Shown piece after piece: positions 7,376 through 14,712 of a stretch of DNA of 17,373 nt. The stretch lies in contig CAMCZJ010000040.1 in NCBI GenBank assembly GCA_945886995.1, forward strand, positions 1 through 17,373. The letters run 5' to 3'. A program made the position numbers and the translations under genes. Source of the stretch: Asaia bogorensis. Its GTDB lineage: Bacteria > Pseudomonadota > Alphaproteobacteria > Acetobacterales > Acetobacteraceae. A model generated the notes under the pieces. It made no database searches. It was given only the letters and a program-made list of their open reading frames with translations, and had not been told where the DNA came from. Every line of letters starts with the position of its first letter. Within the stretch, counting starts at the first letter, position 1.

Positions 7376-9259
7376 TCAAAACGCCTGCCCAAAGCCGATA
7401 TAGATGGCGAAGGATGGATCATCCTTTTGCCGATCAAGCGGCACACCGACATCAAAACGCAGCGGCCCGATCGCGGTCAAAAAACGTAGCCCAAGCCCGA
7501 CGCCAGCGCGGAGCCCGCTAAAATCTGGTTTGGCTTCTTCCCCGACAGAGCCCGCATCCAAAAAGGCTGCCATACCCCAGCTTCGTGTGAGCCTTTGGCG
7601 CCATTCCGCGCTGGCCTCCACCAGGCTTGCACCACCCAAGGGGCGATTGGCCGCATCCCGCGGCCCGATGGATTGATAGGTATAGCCGCGCACGGAACCG
7701 CCACCGCCGGCGTAAAAGCGCTTATCCAAAGTGATCTCATCCCGCGCCGCACCCGGCGCGCTGCCAAGCGCGGCACGCAGCGCCAAAACGCTGCCGCCAT
7801 TACCGGTGATGTCAAAATAGCTGGTGCCAATTGCCAGCATGCGCGTGAAGCTGTTTGAATCCAATGCCGAGTAATAAGGAGTAGCGCTGAAGCTGAAGCG
7901 CTGGCCCTGGCGGGGATCAAGCGGGTTGGTGGTATTGTCGTAGCGAAAGCCGCCCATCAGGCCAAAGAGCCGAAAGGCGTTCATATCGCCATCCCGCCCG
8001 ATCTGCCCTTCCTCATAATTTGGCCCAGCCGAAACAGCCATGGTTTCCGAAAGGCGATGTTCCAAGGTGAAGGATGCCAAGGCAGCGTCGCGGTCATAGG
8101 CGCGCAACCTTTCACGTACCGCGCCGATTTGCGTGATGCTTTGCAGATCGCGCCCCAGAAATTCCGGCGTGCGCAGCGTGGCGAAGGCGCGATACGTGGC
8201 ATCCTCAATCCCGGTTTCGCCAATGCGCGCAACCTCCCCTTCCAGGCGCAGCCTCTCGGCGCCGCCCAGGATATTGCGGTCTTCCCAATAGGCGCTGGCG
8301 GTCAGGCCGTAATTTGTCTCGAAGCCAAAGCGCCCGCCCACCGCATGGCGCGGGCGTTCCTGCACCTGGAAATGCACGGGCAGGCGACCAGCCTGATCAA
8401 GCGCGGGCGCTTCCTGTGCGCGCACAAAGCTGAAGACGCCAAGCCCCATCATGGCGCGCCGCGCGCGTTCCAGGCGTTCCGGCGTATAGGGCTGGCCTTC
8501 CAGGCGGCGCGCTGCAAGCCGTTCCAGCAATGCTGTATTGGTGCGCGTAGCGCCGGCAACGCTGGGGCGGGCGAAATCGGCAACGGGACCGGGGGCGATG
8601 CGCCAGGTGATATCCATTGTCTTGGTGTCGTGATCCACGACCGCTTCCCGGGTGACGATGCTCGCCAAGGGGTAGCCCGCGCGGCGGAGTGCCAGCAGCA
8701 GCGCCCCCTCGGCGGCCAGGATATCGGCAGGGCGTGCGGGGTCTCCTGCCGCAATCCGAAGCTCGGCGGCGGCTTCCTCCAGCAGCGCATCCTGCCCTGC
8801 GGGTTCAGCCCGGATCAGGATTTGGCCAAGCCGGAAGCGCGTGCCGGGGGCCAGGATAATCGCGACCGGCACAGATTTTTCTGGATCGGCGGTGGGCGGT
8901 CTGGCTTCGGTGGCGGCTATATCCTGCCCGGCAAGTTCAATGCGCGCTGTGCCACCCCAGAAGCCCTCCGCCCGTAGCGCTTCCGTCAGGCGCGGCAGGT
9001 CGGCCCGGGCGCGGGCAAGCAGCCCATAAGCATCGGTCGGCGCGGTTTCCTGCAAGCTTATCAATTGGGAAACCGCCTGGATGGCAGAAATCAAGGCTGC
9101 GTCATCCTTTGGTGAAACCTCAACCCGATAGGCGACGCTTGGGGGTTCCTGTGCCAGTAGCGGATTTGCCAGGAAGATGCACGTGCATAGAAGAAGCCAG
9201 CGCAACCACCCTTGGTTGGTGGCGGCCCGGGCGGGGGAAGGGTAGGAAGGACGAATCAT
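7376..9259 (-). CDS. tamA: Outer-membrane assembly protein TamA (BamA/Omp85 family)
   Basis: A 627-residue Omp85-family protein that, by homology, forms the outer-membrane barrel of the TamA-TamB module. An N-terminal signal peptide (hydrophobic at ~18-34, cut near LLA-Q37) is followed by POTRA-like repeats to ~residue 300 and a 16-strand barrel domain beginning about VGGRFGFETNYGLTA. The conserved loop motif GGGGSVRGY and the terminal phenylalanine (IGFGQAF) fit the family. Its stop is one base from the tamB start. The ATG at 9257-9259 overlaps the ATG of the divergent amidohydrolase gene (the shared bases are CATG) and has no good ribosome-binding site. A TTG at 9205 would give a shorter signal peptide, but the AAGGG before it is too close (3 bases), so the ATG is kept with some doubt. 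Confidence 0.92.
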   Translation of the reverse strand: MIRPSYPSPARAATNQGWLRWLLLCTCIFLANPLLAQEPPSVAYRVEVSPKDDAALISAIQAVSQLISLQETAPTDAYGLLARARADLPRLTEALRAEGFWGGTARIELAGQDIAATEARPPTADPEKSVPVAIILAPGTRFRLGQILIRAEPAGQDALLEEAAAELRIAAGDPARPADILAAEGALLLALRRAGYPLASIVTREAVVDHDTKTMDITWRIAPGPVADFARPSVAGATRTNTALLERLAARRLEGQPYTPERLERARRAMMGLGVFSFVRAQEAPALDQAGRLPVHFQVQERPRHAVGGRFGFETNYGLTASAYWEDRNILGGAERLRLEGEVARIGETGIEDATYRAFATLRTPEFLGRDLQSITQIGAVRERLRAYDRDAALASFTLEHRLSETMAVSAGPNYEEGQIGRDGDMNAFRLFGLMGGFRYDNTTNPLDPRQGQRFSFSATPYYSALDSNSFTRMLAIGTSYFDITGNGGSVLALRAALGSAPGAARDEITLDKRFYAGGGGSVRGYTYQSIGPRDAANRPLGGASLVEASAEWRQRLTRSWGMAAFLDAGSVGEEAKPDFSGLRAGVGLGLRFLTAIGPLRFDVGVPLDRQKDDPSFAIYIGFGQAF

Positions 9260-10409
9260 GACCGATGAATTTCACGCTACCCTAACTTCCTGGCGGCGGC
9301 ACCTGCACGCCCATCCCGGCCTGACGCTGGAGGAAGGCCCGACCGCCGCCTTTGTTGTGCAAAAGCTGCGCGAGATGGGCATTACCGAGATTGCCGAGAA
9401 TATCGGCGGCCATGGCGTGGTGGCGACCATCCGCCGCGGTGGGGGCAATCGCTCGGTCGGGCTGCGCGGCGATATGGATGCGCTGCCCATCGAAGAACAG
9501 GCGGATGACCTGCCCTGGAAATCCACCGTGCCCGGCGTGATGCATGCTTGCGGGCATGATGGCCACACAACCGCGCTGCTGGGCGCGGCGCGGATGCTGC
9601 TGGATGACAAAGGCTGGAAGGGTGCGGTGCATCTGGTGTTCCAGCCGGCAGAAGAAGGCGGCGGCGGCGCGCGGGCGATGATTGCCGATGGCTTGTTCAC
9701 GCGCTTCCCGATGGACCGGATTTTTGGCTGGCATAATTGGCCGGGCCTCGCTGCCGGCACCATTGCCATTCATGACCGCGCGGTGATGGCTGCAGGCGCC
9801 CGGATTGAATTGATTTTCGATGGCCATGCCGGCCATGCGGCGCTGCCGCACCTCACGCGCGATCCGCTACTGGCCGCAGGGCATGCGATTGTGGCGGCGC
9901 AATCCATTGTGGCGCGCAATGTGGACCCGCTGATGGGTGGTGTGGTCAGCCTGACCGTGATCGAGGGCGGCGAGGCGCAAAATCAAATCCCGAGCCGCGT
10001 GACCATCAAGGGCACCATGCGCTGGCTGCATGAAGAAGCGGGCGATGCCATCAGGGAAGGCTTGCAACGCATCACCGATGGCGTGGCCGCAACCTGCGGC
10101 GTGAAGGGCACGCTGATCATCAGCCCTGACCTTGGCGTGACGGCGAATTCCCCGGCGGAGCGTGATTTGGCCGCGGCGGCTGCGGCGAGCATCACCGAAA
10201 CGCGGCGCGATATGCGCCCGGCCATGACGGGTGAGGATTTCGCCTGGTTCCTCAAGGAAGTGCCAGGCGCCTTTGTTTGGATCGGCAATGGTCCCGCCGA
10301 GGAAGGGCGCGATTTGCATAATGCGCGCTATGATTTCAACGATGCGATCTTGCCGACCGCATCGAAGTTTTTGACGGAAGTGGCGAAGCGGGCGCTGGCG
10401 GGGGATTAA
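9258..10409 (+). CDS. M20 family amidohydrolase (hippurate hydrolase / N-acyl-amino-acid amidohydrolase type)
   Basis: A 383-residue cytoplasmic metallo-amidohydrolase of the M20D peptidase group, which hydrolyses N-acyl or N-aroyl amino acids such as hippurate. The start of the domain is RRHLHAHPGLTLEE. The metal and catalytic motifs are GLRGDMDALPIEE (68-80), MHACGHDGH (95-103), FQPAEEGGGGA (128-138), GWHNWP (157-162) and a late TGEDFAWF...LHNARYDFND carrying the last histidine ligand. The dimerisation domain lies in between (~175-290). Length and motif order are normal. The ribosome-binding site AGGAAGG (9244-9250) is 7 bases before the ATG and lies inside the tamA coding region, because the two divergent start codons overlap. 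The gene ends in front of a palindromic element. The exact substrate cannot be read from the sequence. Confidence 0.92.
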   Translation: MTDEFHATLTSWRRHLHAHPGLTLEEGPTAAFVVQKLREMGITEIAENIGGHGVVATIRRGGGNRSVGLRGDMDALPIEEQADDLPWKSTVPGVMHACGHDGHTTALLGAARMLLDDKGWKGAVHLVFQPAEEGGGGARAMIADGLFTRFPMDRIFGWHNWPGLAAGTIAIHDRAVMAAGARIELIFDGHAGHAALPHLTRDPLLAAGHAIVAAQSIVARNVDPLMGGVVSLTVIEGGEAQNQIPSRVTIKGTMRWLHEEAGDAIREGLQRITDGVAATCGVKGTLIISPDLGVTANSPAERDLAAAAAASITETRRDMRPAMTGEDFAWFLKEVPGAFVWIGNGPAEEGRDLHNARYDFNDAILPTASKFLTEVAKRALAGD

Positions 10410-10420
10410 ATCTACCCCTC

Positions 10421-10522
10421 AGAGCAGATCACGTTCAGATGGCACCATCTGAACGGGTGAAGATGCTCGAAAAACAACGATCTAGAGCGTGTGCGGGAAC
10501 CCAAGTGAACGCAACACGCTCT
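10421..10522. repeat. Compound palindromic (REP-like) intergenic element
   Basis: Two inverted repeats lie in tandem between convergent genes. The first is CGTTCAGATGG (10432-10442) and CCATCTGAACG (10445-10455), 11-bp perfect arms two bases apart, inside an imperfect outer stem GAGCA (10422-10426) / TGCTC (10464-10468). The second is AGAGCGTGT (10484-10492) and ACACGCTCT (10514-10522), 9-bp perfect arms. An A-rich linker GAAAAACAACGA joins them. The architecture resembles dispersed palindromic elements of alphaproteobacterial intergenic regions; copy number elsewhere cannot be seen from one window. It may act as a bidirectional transcript end for the amidohydrolase and cupin genes. Confidence 0.7.
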
Positions 10523-10528
10523 CGCCAT

Positions 10529-10930
10529 TTACCGCGCGAAGCCCGGTTGCTTTTCCACGAAGCGATTGGGCTTCAGGAATATGGAAAGAAACAGCGCGCC
10601 TTCTGGGGCTCGCGCCACATGCGTATTGCCCGCCGGGCGCCAGACGAATTCGCCCGGGCCGCAGCGCCCTTCATCATCTTCCAGATAGCCTTCCATGACA
10701 TAGGTCTGTTCAATATCCGTATGTTCATGCAGCGGCACTTCCGCACCGGGGGCCATGCGGAACAGGATGGTGGACATGCCGCGTGCCTCATCCCGGCAGA
10801 GCAGCTTCATCTCAATTCCGGGAAACTCCGTCGCCTGCCAGGTCATTTGATCGGGCTTCAGGTAATGCGAAGCGCGCGTCGGATCACCCAATTGGCTTTG
10901 AATGCGCTGCTTGGTTGCTTCATCAATCAT
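10529..10930 (-). CDS. Cupin domain-containing protein
   Basis: A 133-residue single-domain cupin (a small beta-barrel). Cupin motif 1 is GAEVPLHEHTDIEQTYVMEG (residues 62-81) with ligands H68, H70 and E74. Motif 2 is GEFVWRPAGNTHVARA (93-108) with H104. All four usual metal ligands are present, so a metal-dependent enzyme or a small-molecule sensor is possible. The sequence resembles ChrR-type and dioxygenase-like cupins, but I cannot assign a substrate. It starts 24 bases after the alpha/beta hydrolase stop on the same strand, with a purine-rich AAGAGAG upstream, so it is probably the last gene of a regulator-hydrolase-cupin transcript. Its stop codon lies 6 bases from the palindromic element. 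Confidence 0.85.
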   Translation of the reverse strand: MIDEATKQRIQSQLGDPTRASHYLKPDQMTWQATEFPGIEMKLLCRDEARGMSTILFRMAPGAEVPLHEHTDIEQTYVMEGYLEDDEGRCGPGEFVWRPAGNTHVARAPEGALFLSIFLKPNRFVEKQPGFAR

Positions 10931-10954
10931 GGTTTTTCTCTCTTATTGTTTGGT

Positions 10955-11905
10955 TCACGCAAAACGCGCCTTCAGCCATTCACCGCCCTGCCGCGCCGCA
11001 CGATCCGCTGCCGCCACATGGCCAAGGGCGCGCAGGAAGCCATGGATGGTGCCGCGGAAAACTTCCTCGGTCACCGCAACCCCAGCGGCGCGGAGCTTAT
11101 TGGCAAAAAGCCTGTTTTCATCGGACAAAACGTCCAGCTCCGCGATATGCACCAGCACGGGCGGCAGGCCGCGCAGATCGGCGCGCATGGGGGCGGCGAA
11201 GGGGGTCACGCGATCCGCTTCCTTCGGCGCATAGCAGCGCCAGTAGAAATCCATTTTCTCCCGCGTCAGGAAATGCCCAGTCGCGAAAGCATCATAGCTT
11301 GGCGTGTTCATGGCGCTGTCCATGACACCGTAATTGATCAGCAGGCCGCGCAGCCTCAGCGTGGGATCAGTCTCCCGCAACAATAGCGCTGTGCCGGCTG
11401 CAAGGTTCCCGCCCGCTGAATCGCCGCCCAGTACGATGCGGCTGGTATCCAAGCCCCATTCCGCGCCACGCTTGGCAACCCAGCGCGTGACAGCCGCGCA
11501 TTCTTCCAAGGCTTGCGGGAAAATCGCCTCAGGGCTCAGCGCGTAATCCACGCCAATCACGGCGCAGCCAGATACGGCGGCATATTCGCGCATCAGCCGG
11601 TCATGCGTATCCACGCTGCCCCAAACCCAGCCACCGCCATGCAGATAAACCAGCACCGGATGCCCCGTGCCCGCTGTCGGGCGATGAAAGCGGCAGAGAA
11701 TGCGCCGCCCACGCAGCGCCAGCCAGCGATCCTCACTTTCCGCCATGACGGCGCCACCCTTGGCGAGCGGCAGGCTGAGCCCATCATTCAATTCCCGCGA
11801 ATTATCCAGCGGCAATTCCAGCTTCACCGGGGGCTGCGCCGCGGCGCGCGCCTCCATCATTTCGGTGAAGCGCAGCATTTCGGCGTCCCAATTCTCGCGG
11901 GCCAT
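10955..11905 (-). CDS. Alpha/beta hydrolase (HSL-type esterase/lipase)
   Basis: A 316-residue serine esterase of the hormone-sensitive-lipase group. The oxyanion-hole motif is HGGGW (89-93). The nucleophile S163 is in GGDSAGGN (160-167), the acid is D258 in AELDVLSDENR, and the base is H288 in GTIHGF, so the full triad is present. There is no signal peptide, so it acts in the cytoplasm on small acyl esters or similar compounds. The N-terminal ~70 residues form the cap usual for this group. A good ribosome-binding site AGGAAA lies 5 bases before the ATG. It is 79 bases downstream of the XRE regulator gene and 24 bases upstream of the cupin gene on the same strand, suggesting joint control, with an acyl or lactone-like compound as a possible inducer (inference). 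Confidence 0.92.
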   Translation of the reverse strand: MARENWDAEMLRFTEMMEARAAAQPPVKLELPLDNSRELNDGLSLPLAKGGAVMAESEDRWLALRGRRILCRFHRPTAGTGHPVLVYLHGGGWVWGSVDTHDRLMREYAAVSGCAVIGVDYALSPEAIFPQALEECAAVTRWVAKRGAEWGLDTSRIVLGGDSAGGNLAAGTALLLRETDPTLRLRGLLINYGVMDSAMNTPSYDAFATGHFLTREKMDFYWRCYAPKEADRVTPFAAPMRADLRGLPPVLVHIAELDVLSDENRLFANKLRAAGVAVTEEVFRGTIHGFLRALGHVAAADRAARQGGEWLKARFA

Positions 11906-11984
11906 GGCGTTTCCTCATGTGGCGCCGGCAGAGGTTCCGGCAGCGCATTATGGAGACGCTGGGGCTGGGAAGGGCAAGCCCCCC

Positions 11985-12863
11985 TTAGTCCGGGTTGGCT
12001 TCCGCAATCAAAATACGCAGCCTTTGCGCCGCTGCCATGCCCTTGCGCGCCTGGCGCCAGCAGGTTTCCGCGACACGTTGATGAATGGCGAGCGCATCTT
12101 CGGCTGAGGTGACGCTGACAATCCCCTGCGCCCAGGCCGGATGCGCATCCACCGGGAAGGGGTTGCCAACCACAAAGGCGCGGTCGCGGCCCCGATAGAT
12201 TGTGGCCAGGTTCAAGGGTTCGGGTTCCTGCAAAAGCCCAATCTGCACGCCAAGTGGCGCCTGTTCGATTTGATTGGCAAGGTTTTCCGCCTCAGTCACC
12301 GCAGCGGCACGCGCTTCGGCGCGGCTGCGTTCTGAAAGCGGCAGGCCGGCGCAGATGCCATCTTCCAAAAAATGCCGAATGGCCGCTTCCGACAGCATGG
12401 CAATGATGCTGGGGCGGCGCTGTTCCAGGATCAGCCGCCGTTGCGCGAGCAGGGTCAGGCATTGATCAGCAGCGCTCCGCGCCGCGACCCGGTCCGGCGC
12501 CAGATTGGCCGCTTCCACCCAAAGGCCGCGCAACACTTGATAAAGGCCATCACTTGCAAGCGCGAAGCAAAGCGCGCCGCCAAACTGCAATTGGCTATCG
12601 GCTTCCTCTTCAATATGGCGCAGCCGTTCCAGGAAGGCCGTGATGCGGGAGAAGTAATCCACCCCAATGCCCAGCAGCGCGAGGGGGGAGACTTGCAACA
12701 TCTCCGCCAGCCGCCGGACGGTATCAAGTTTGATAACCTCGCCCTTTTCATAGCGGTAGAGCGCGGCGCGGGAGATGCCGAGCCGGGCGGCGATTTCATC
12801 CGCCTTCAAGCCTGATTCCAGGCGATAGGTGCGAAGCTGTTCGCCGATTTCTTCGAACCGCAT
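11985..12863 (-). CDS. XRE-family transcriptional regulator with uncharacterised C-terminal domain
   Basis: A 292-residue DNA-binding protein. Residues ~7-60 form a Cro/C1-type helix-turn-helix (LRTYRLESGLKADEIAARLG, then ISRAALYRYEKGEVIKLDTVRRLAEML). The remaining ~230 residues are mostly alpha-helical, with Ala/Leu/Glu-rich segments and QRRLILEQRRPS, and match no sensor domain I recognise; it has neither a cupin motif nor a metallopeptidase HExxH. It probably binds a ligand through this part. The 178 bases upstream contain two inverted repeats with common TTGGC/GCCAA half-sites, a likely autoregulatory region. It is the first gene of the minus-strand set leading to the hydrolase and cupin. 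It is separated from the hyi-glxR pair by a strong terminator, so read-through from that pair is unlikely. Confidence 0.87.
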   Translation of the reverse strand: MRFEEIGEQLRTYRLESGLKADEIAARLGISRAALYRYEKGEVIKLDTVRRLAEMLQVSPLALLGIGVDYFSRITAFLERLRHIEEEADSQLQFGGALCFALASDGLYQVLRGLWVEAANLAPDRVAARSAADQCLTLLAQRRLILEQRRPSIIAMLSEAAIRHFLEDGICAGLPLSERSRAEARAAAVTEAENLANQIEQAPLGVQIGLLQEPEPLNLATIYRGRDRAFVVGNPFPVDAHPAWAQGIVSVTSAEDALAIHQRVAETCWRQARKGMAAAQRLRILIAEANPD

Positions 12864-12879
12864 GAGGTTGCTGCCTTAA

Positions 12880-12905
12880 TTGGCTAAGCTTGGCAGGGGC
12901 CAAGC
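12880..12905. promoter_or_regulatory. Proximal operator-like repeats upstream of the XRE regulator
   Basis: GCTTGGC (12888-12894) and GCCAAGC (12899-12905) form a perfect 7-bp inverted repeat with a 4-base spacer, 25 bases upstream of the regulator start. An adjoining TTGGCTAA (12880-12887) repeats the half-site and recurs exactly at 12972-12979. The position fits an autorepression site within the untranslated leader or promoter. Regulator binding is inferred from position and repetition only. Confidence 0.45.
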
Positions 12906-12969
12906 GGATATTGTTACGCGGAACGCTATCACAAAATGGGAATTGTACAAAAATAAAAACTCACCCTGA

Positions 12970-12989
12970 TTTTGGCTAAAATGCCAAAA
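12970..12989. promoter_or_regulatory. Distal operator-like inverted repeat upstream of the XRE regulator
   Basis: TTTTGGC (12970-12976) and GCCAAAA (12983-12989) form a perfect 7-bp inverted repeat around TAAAAT, within an AT-rich island. Its TTGGC/GCCAA core matches the proximal site, and the two centres are 83 bases apart, close to eight helical turns. The right arm also overlaps the T-run of the hyi-glxR terminator, so part of the symmetry could be incidental. Confidence 0.4.
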
Positions 12990-13020
12990 AATGCGAAAGC
13001 CCCGCCGGGGCGGGGCTTTC
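12986..13020 (-). terminator. Rho-independent terminator of hyi-glxR
   Basis: On the minus strand a perfect 12-bp GC-rich stem, GAAAGCCCCGCC (12995-13006) with GGCGGGGCTTTC (13009-13020), closes over a two-base centre and is followed by GCATTTTTT (T-run 12986-12991). It lies 22 bases past the glxR stop codon. The form is classical and the orientation fits. Confidence 0.88.
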
Positions 13021-13041
13021 CACGCTGGATCAGGCCGCTTT

Positions 13042-13926
13042 TCAGGCGTCCGGCGCGACCGGATGCGCGGCGAGCGTCTCCAGCGCCTTGACCAGGCCGG
13101 AATGGTCCAAATCCGCCCCGCCTGCCGCGGCGACGGCGGCGAAAAGCTGCTGGGTGGACGCCGTATTGGGCAAAGCCACGCCCAATTCGCGGCCCGCTTG
13201 CAAAGCCAGGTTCAAATCCTTCTGGTGCAGGCGGATGCGGAAGCCAGGTGCAAAGGTGCGCTTGATCATGCGTTCCCCATGCAGTTCCAGAATGCGGGAG
13301 GTGGCGAGGCCCCCGGTGATGGCTTGGCGCACCTTGGCCGGATCGGCCCCGGCCTTGGAGGCAAAAGTCAGCGCTTCCGCCACCGCTTCAATGGTGAGTG
13401 CGACGATGATCTGATTGGCGATCTTGCAGGTCTGCCCGGCGCCGGTGCCGCCGACCAAAGTGATATTCTTGCCCATGGCTTCAAACAGCGGCTTGGCGCG
13501 TTCAAAGGCGGCGTCTGAGCCGCCGACCATGATGGTCAGGCTTGCTTGCTTGGCGCCGACCTCCCCGCCTGAGACCGGGGCATCGAGGTAATCGCCGCCC
13601 TTGGCCGCGATCTTGGCCGCGAAATCCTTCGTGGCGGTCGGGCTGATGGAGGACATGTCAATCACGAGCGTGCCGGGCTTGAGCCCCTCAGCCACCCCAC
13701 CCGCGCCGAACAGCACGGCTTCCACATCAGGGGTATCGGGCACCATCAGGATGACCACTTCCGCCCCGGCGGTGGCGGTTTTGGCATCGGCGGCGACCGA
13801 GAAAGCCGCGCGGTCTTCGGCGGTCAGGCTTTTGCGTTCCACCACGGTGATGGCGTGGCCGGCATTCTTCAGGTGGCCGGCCATGGGGCGGCCCATGATG
13901 CCAAGGCCGATAAAGGCGATTTTCAT
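13042..13926 (-). CDS. glxR: 2-hydroxy-3-oxopropionate (tartronate semialdehyde) reductase
   Basis: A 294-residue member of the beta-hydroxyacid dehydrogenase family, which includes 3-hydroxyisobutyrate dehydrogenase. The N-terminal Rossmann motif is IGLGIMGRPMAGHL (6-19). The substrate-binding motif is DAPVSGGEVGAKQASLTIMVGG with core 115-125, the wording typical of GarR/GlxR. The catalytic lysine K168 is in GAGQTCKIANQ, and HQKDLNLAL gives the C-terminal cofactor and substrate contacts. It would reduce tartronate semialdehyde to glycerate with NAD(P)H. The gene follows hydroxypyruvate isomerase by 6 bases on the same strand, a classical glyoxylate-to-glycerate pairing, which supports this call over 3-hydroxyisobutyrate dehydrogenase. 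An intrinsic terminator follows. Confidence 0.88.
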   Translation of the reverse strand: MKIAFIGLGIMGRPMAGHLKNAGHAITVVERKSLTAEDRAAFSVAADAKTATAGAEVVILMVPDTPDVEAVLFGAGGVAEGLKPGTLVIDMSSISPTATKDFAAKIAAKGGDYLDAPVSGGEVGAKQASLTIMVGGSDAAFERAKPLFEAMGKNITLVGGTGAGQTCKIANQIIVALTIEAVAEALTFASKAGADPAKVRQAITGGLATSRILELHGERMIKRTFAPGFRIRLHQKDLNLALQAGRELGVALPNTASTQQLFAAVAAAGGADLDHSGLVKALETLAAHPVAPDA

Positions 13927-13932
13927 GTGATG

Positions 13933-14712
13933 TCAGTCCTTATAGGGGGCGAACCAGGAAAGCCCGGCGAGGGTTTCGCCGGCGGGGCGGTATTCGCAGC
14001 CGATCCAGCCGCGAAAACCAAGCGCGTCAATGGTCTTGAAGACGAAGGGCCAATTCACCTCGCCCGTGCCGGGTTCATGCCGGCCCGGGGTATCGGCCAC
14101 CTGCATATGGGCAATCAGCGGCAGGTGCCTCTCGACCCGCTTGACCACATCACCTTCCGTGATCTGGCAGTGATACAGATCGAATTGCAGGCCAAGCTTT
14201 TCGGGGCCTATGGCGGCGATAATGGCGGCTGCCTGATCCGTGGTGTTCAGGAAAAAGCCTGGAATATCCCGGTGATTGATGGGTTCAATGATGGGCTTCA
14301 CGCCTGCCTTGGCGCATTCTTCCGCCGCATAGGCCAGATTGGCGCCATAAACCGCCGTGAGTGTGTCATGCGCGACCCCTTCGGGCTTGAGCCCGGCCAT
14401 GATGTGCAGACGGGGGCAGGCCAGGGCAGCGGCGTATTCCAGGGCGATTTTGATGCTGTCCCGAAAGGCGGCCTGCTTGCCGGGGATGGCGGCCATGCCG
14501 CGTTCCCCCTTGGCAAAATCCCCCGCCGGCGCGTTGAACAGCACCTGCTGCAAGCCATTATCCTTGAGCCGTGCGGCGATCTCCGCCGCCTCGTGTTCAT
14601 AGGGGAATAGGAACTCCACCCCCTTGAAGCCAGCCTTGGCCGCGAGCGCGAAGCGGTCCAGAAAGGGGACTTCATTGAACATCATGGAAAGATTGGCGGC
14701 GAAGCGCGGCAT
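13933..14712 (-). CDS. hyi: Hydroxypyruvate isomerase
   Basis: A 259-residue TIM-barrel enzyme of the xylose-isomerase-like group. It begins MPRFAANLSMMFNEVPFLDRF, with GVEFLFPYEH at 31-40, both typical of Hyi. The conserved metal and catalytic residues include E143 (PIIEPINHRDIPGFF), D178 (LQFDLYHCQ) and E240 (GWIGCEYRP). It interconverts hydroxypyruvate and tartronate semialdehyde, the latter being the substrate of the reductase encoded 6 bases downstream. In other bacteria these two usually sit with glyoxylate carboligase (gcl), which is not in this window; a related OtnI-type isomerase is an alternative. It is divergent from the ABC transporter operon, and the 152 bases between the two start codons must hold both promoters. 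A weak AAGAGAAC precedes the ATG. Confidence 0.9.
   Translation of the reverse strand: MPRFAANLSMMFNEVPFLDRFALAAKAGFKGVEFLFPYEHEAAEIAARLKDNGLQQVLFNAPAGDFAKGERGMAAIPGKQAAFRDSIKIALEYAAALACPRLHIMAGLKPEGVAHDTLTAVYGANLAYAAEECAKAGVKPIIEPINHRDIPGFFLNTTDQAAAIIAAIGPEKLGLQFDLYHCQITEGDVVKRVERHLPLIAHMQVADTPGRHEPGTGEVNWPFVFKTIDALGFRGWIGCEYRPAGETLAGLSWFAPYKD

Noticed and set aside
7375..7455. Upstream tamB start at 7455 overlapping tamA by about 80 bases
   Set aside because: The extra 27 residues come from an alternative frame of the conserved tamA barrel end; the membrane anchor begins exactly at the ATG at 7374.
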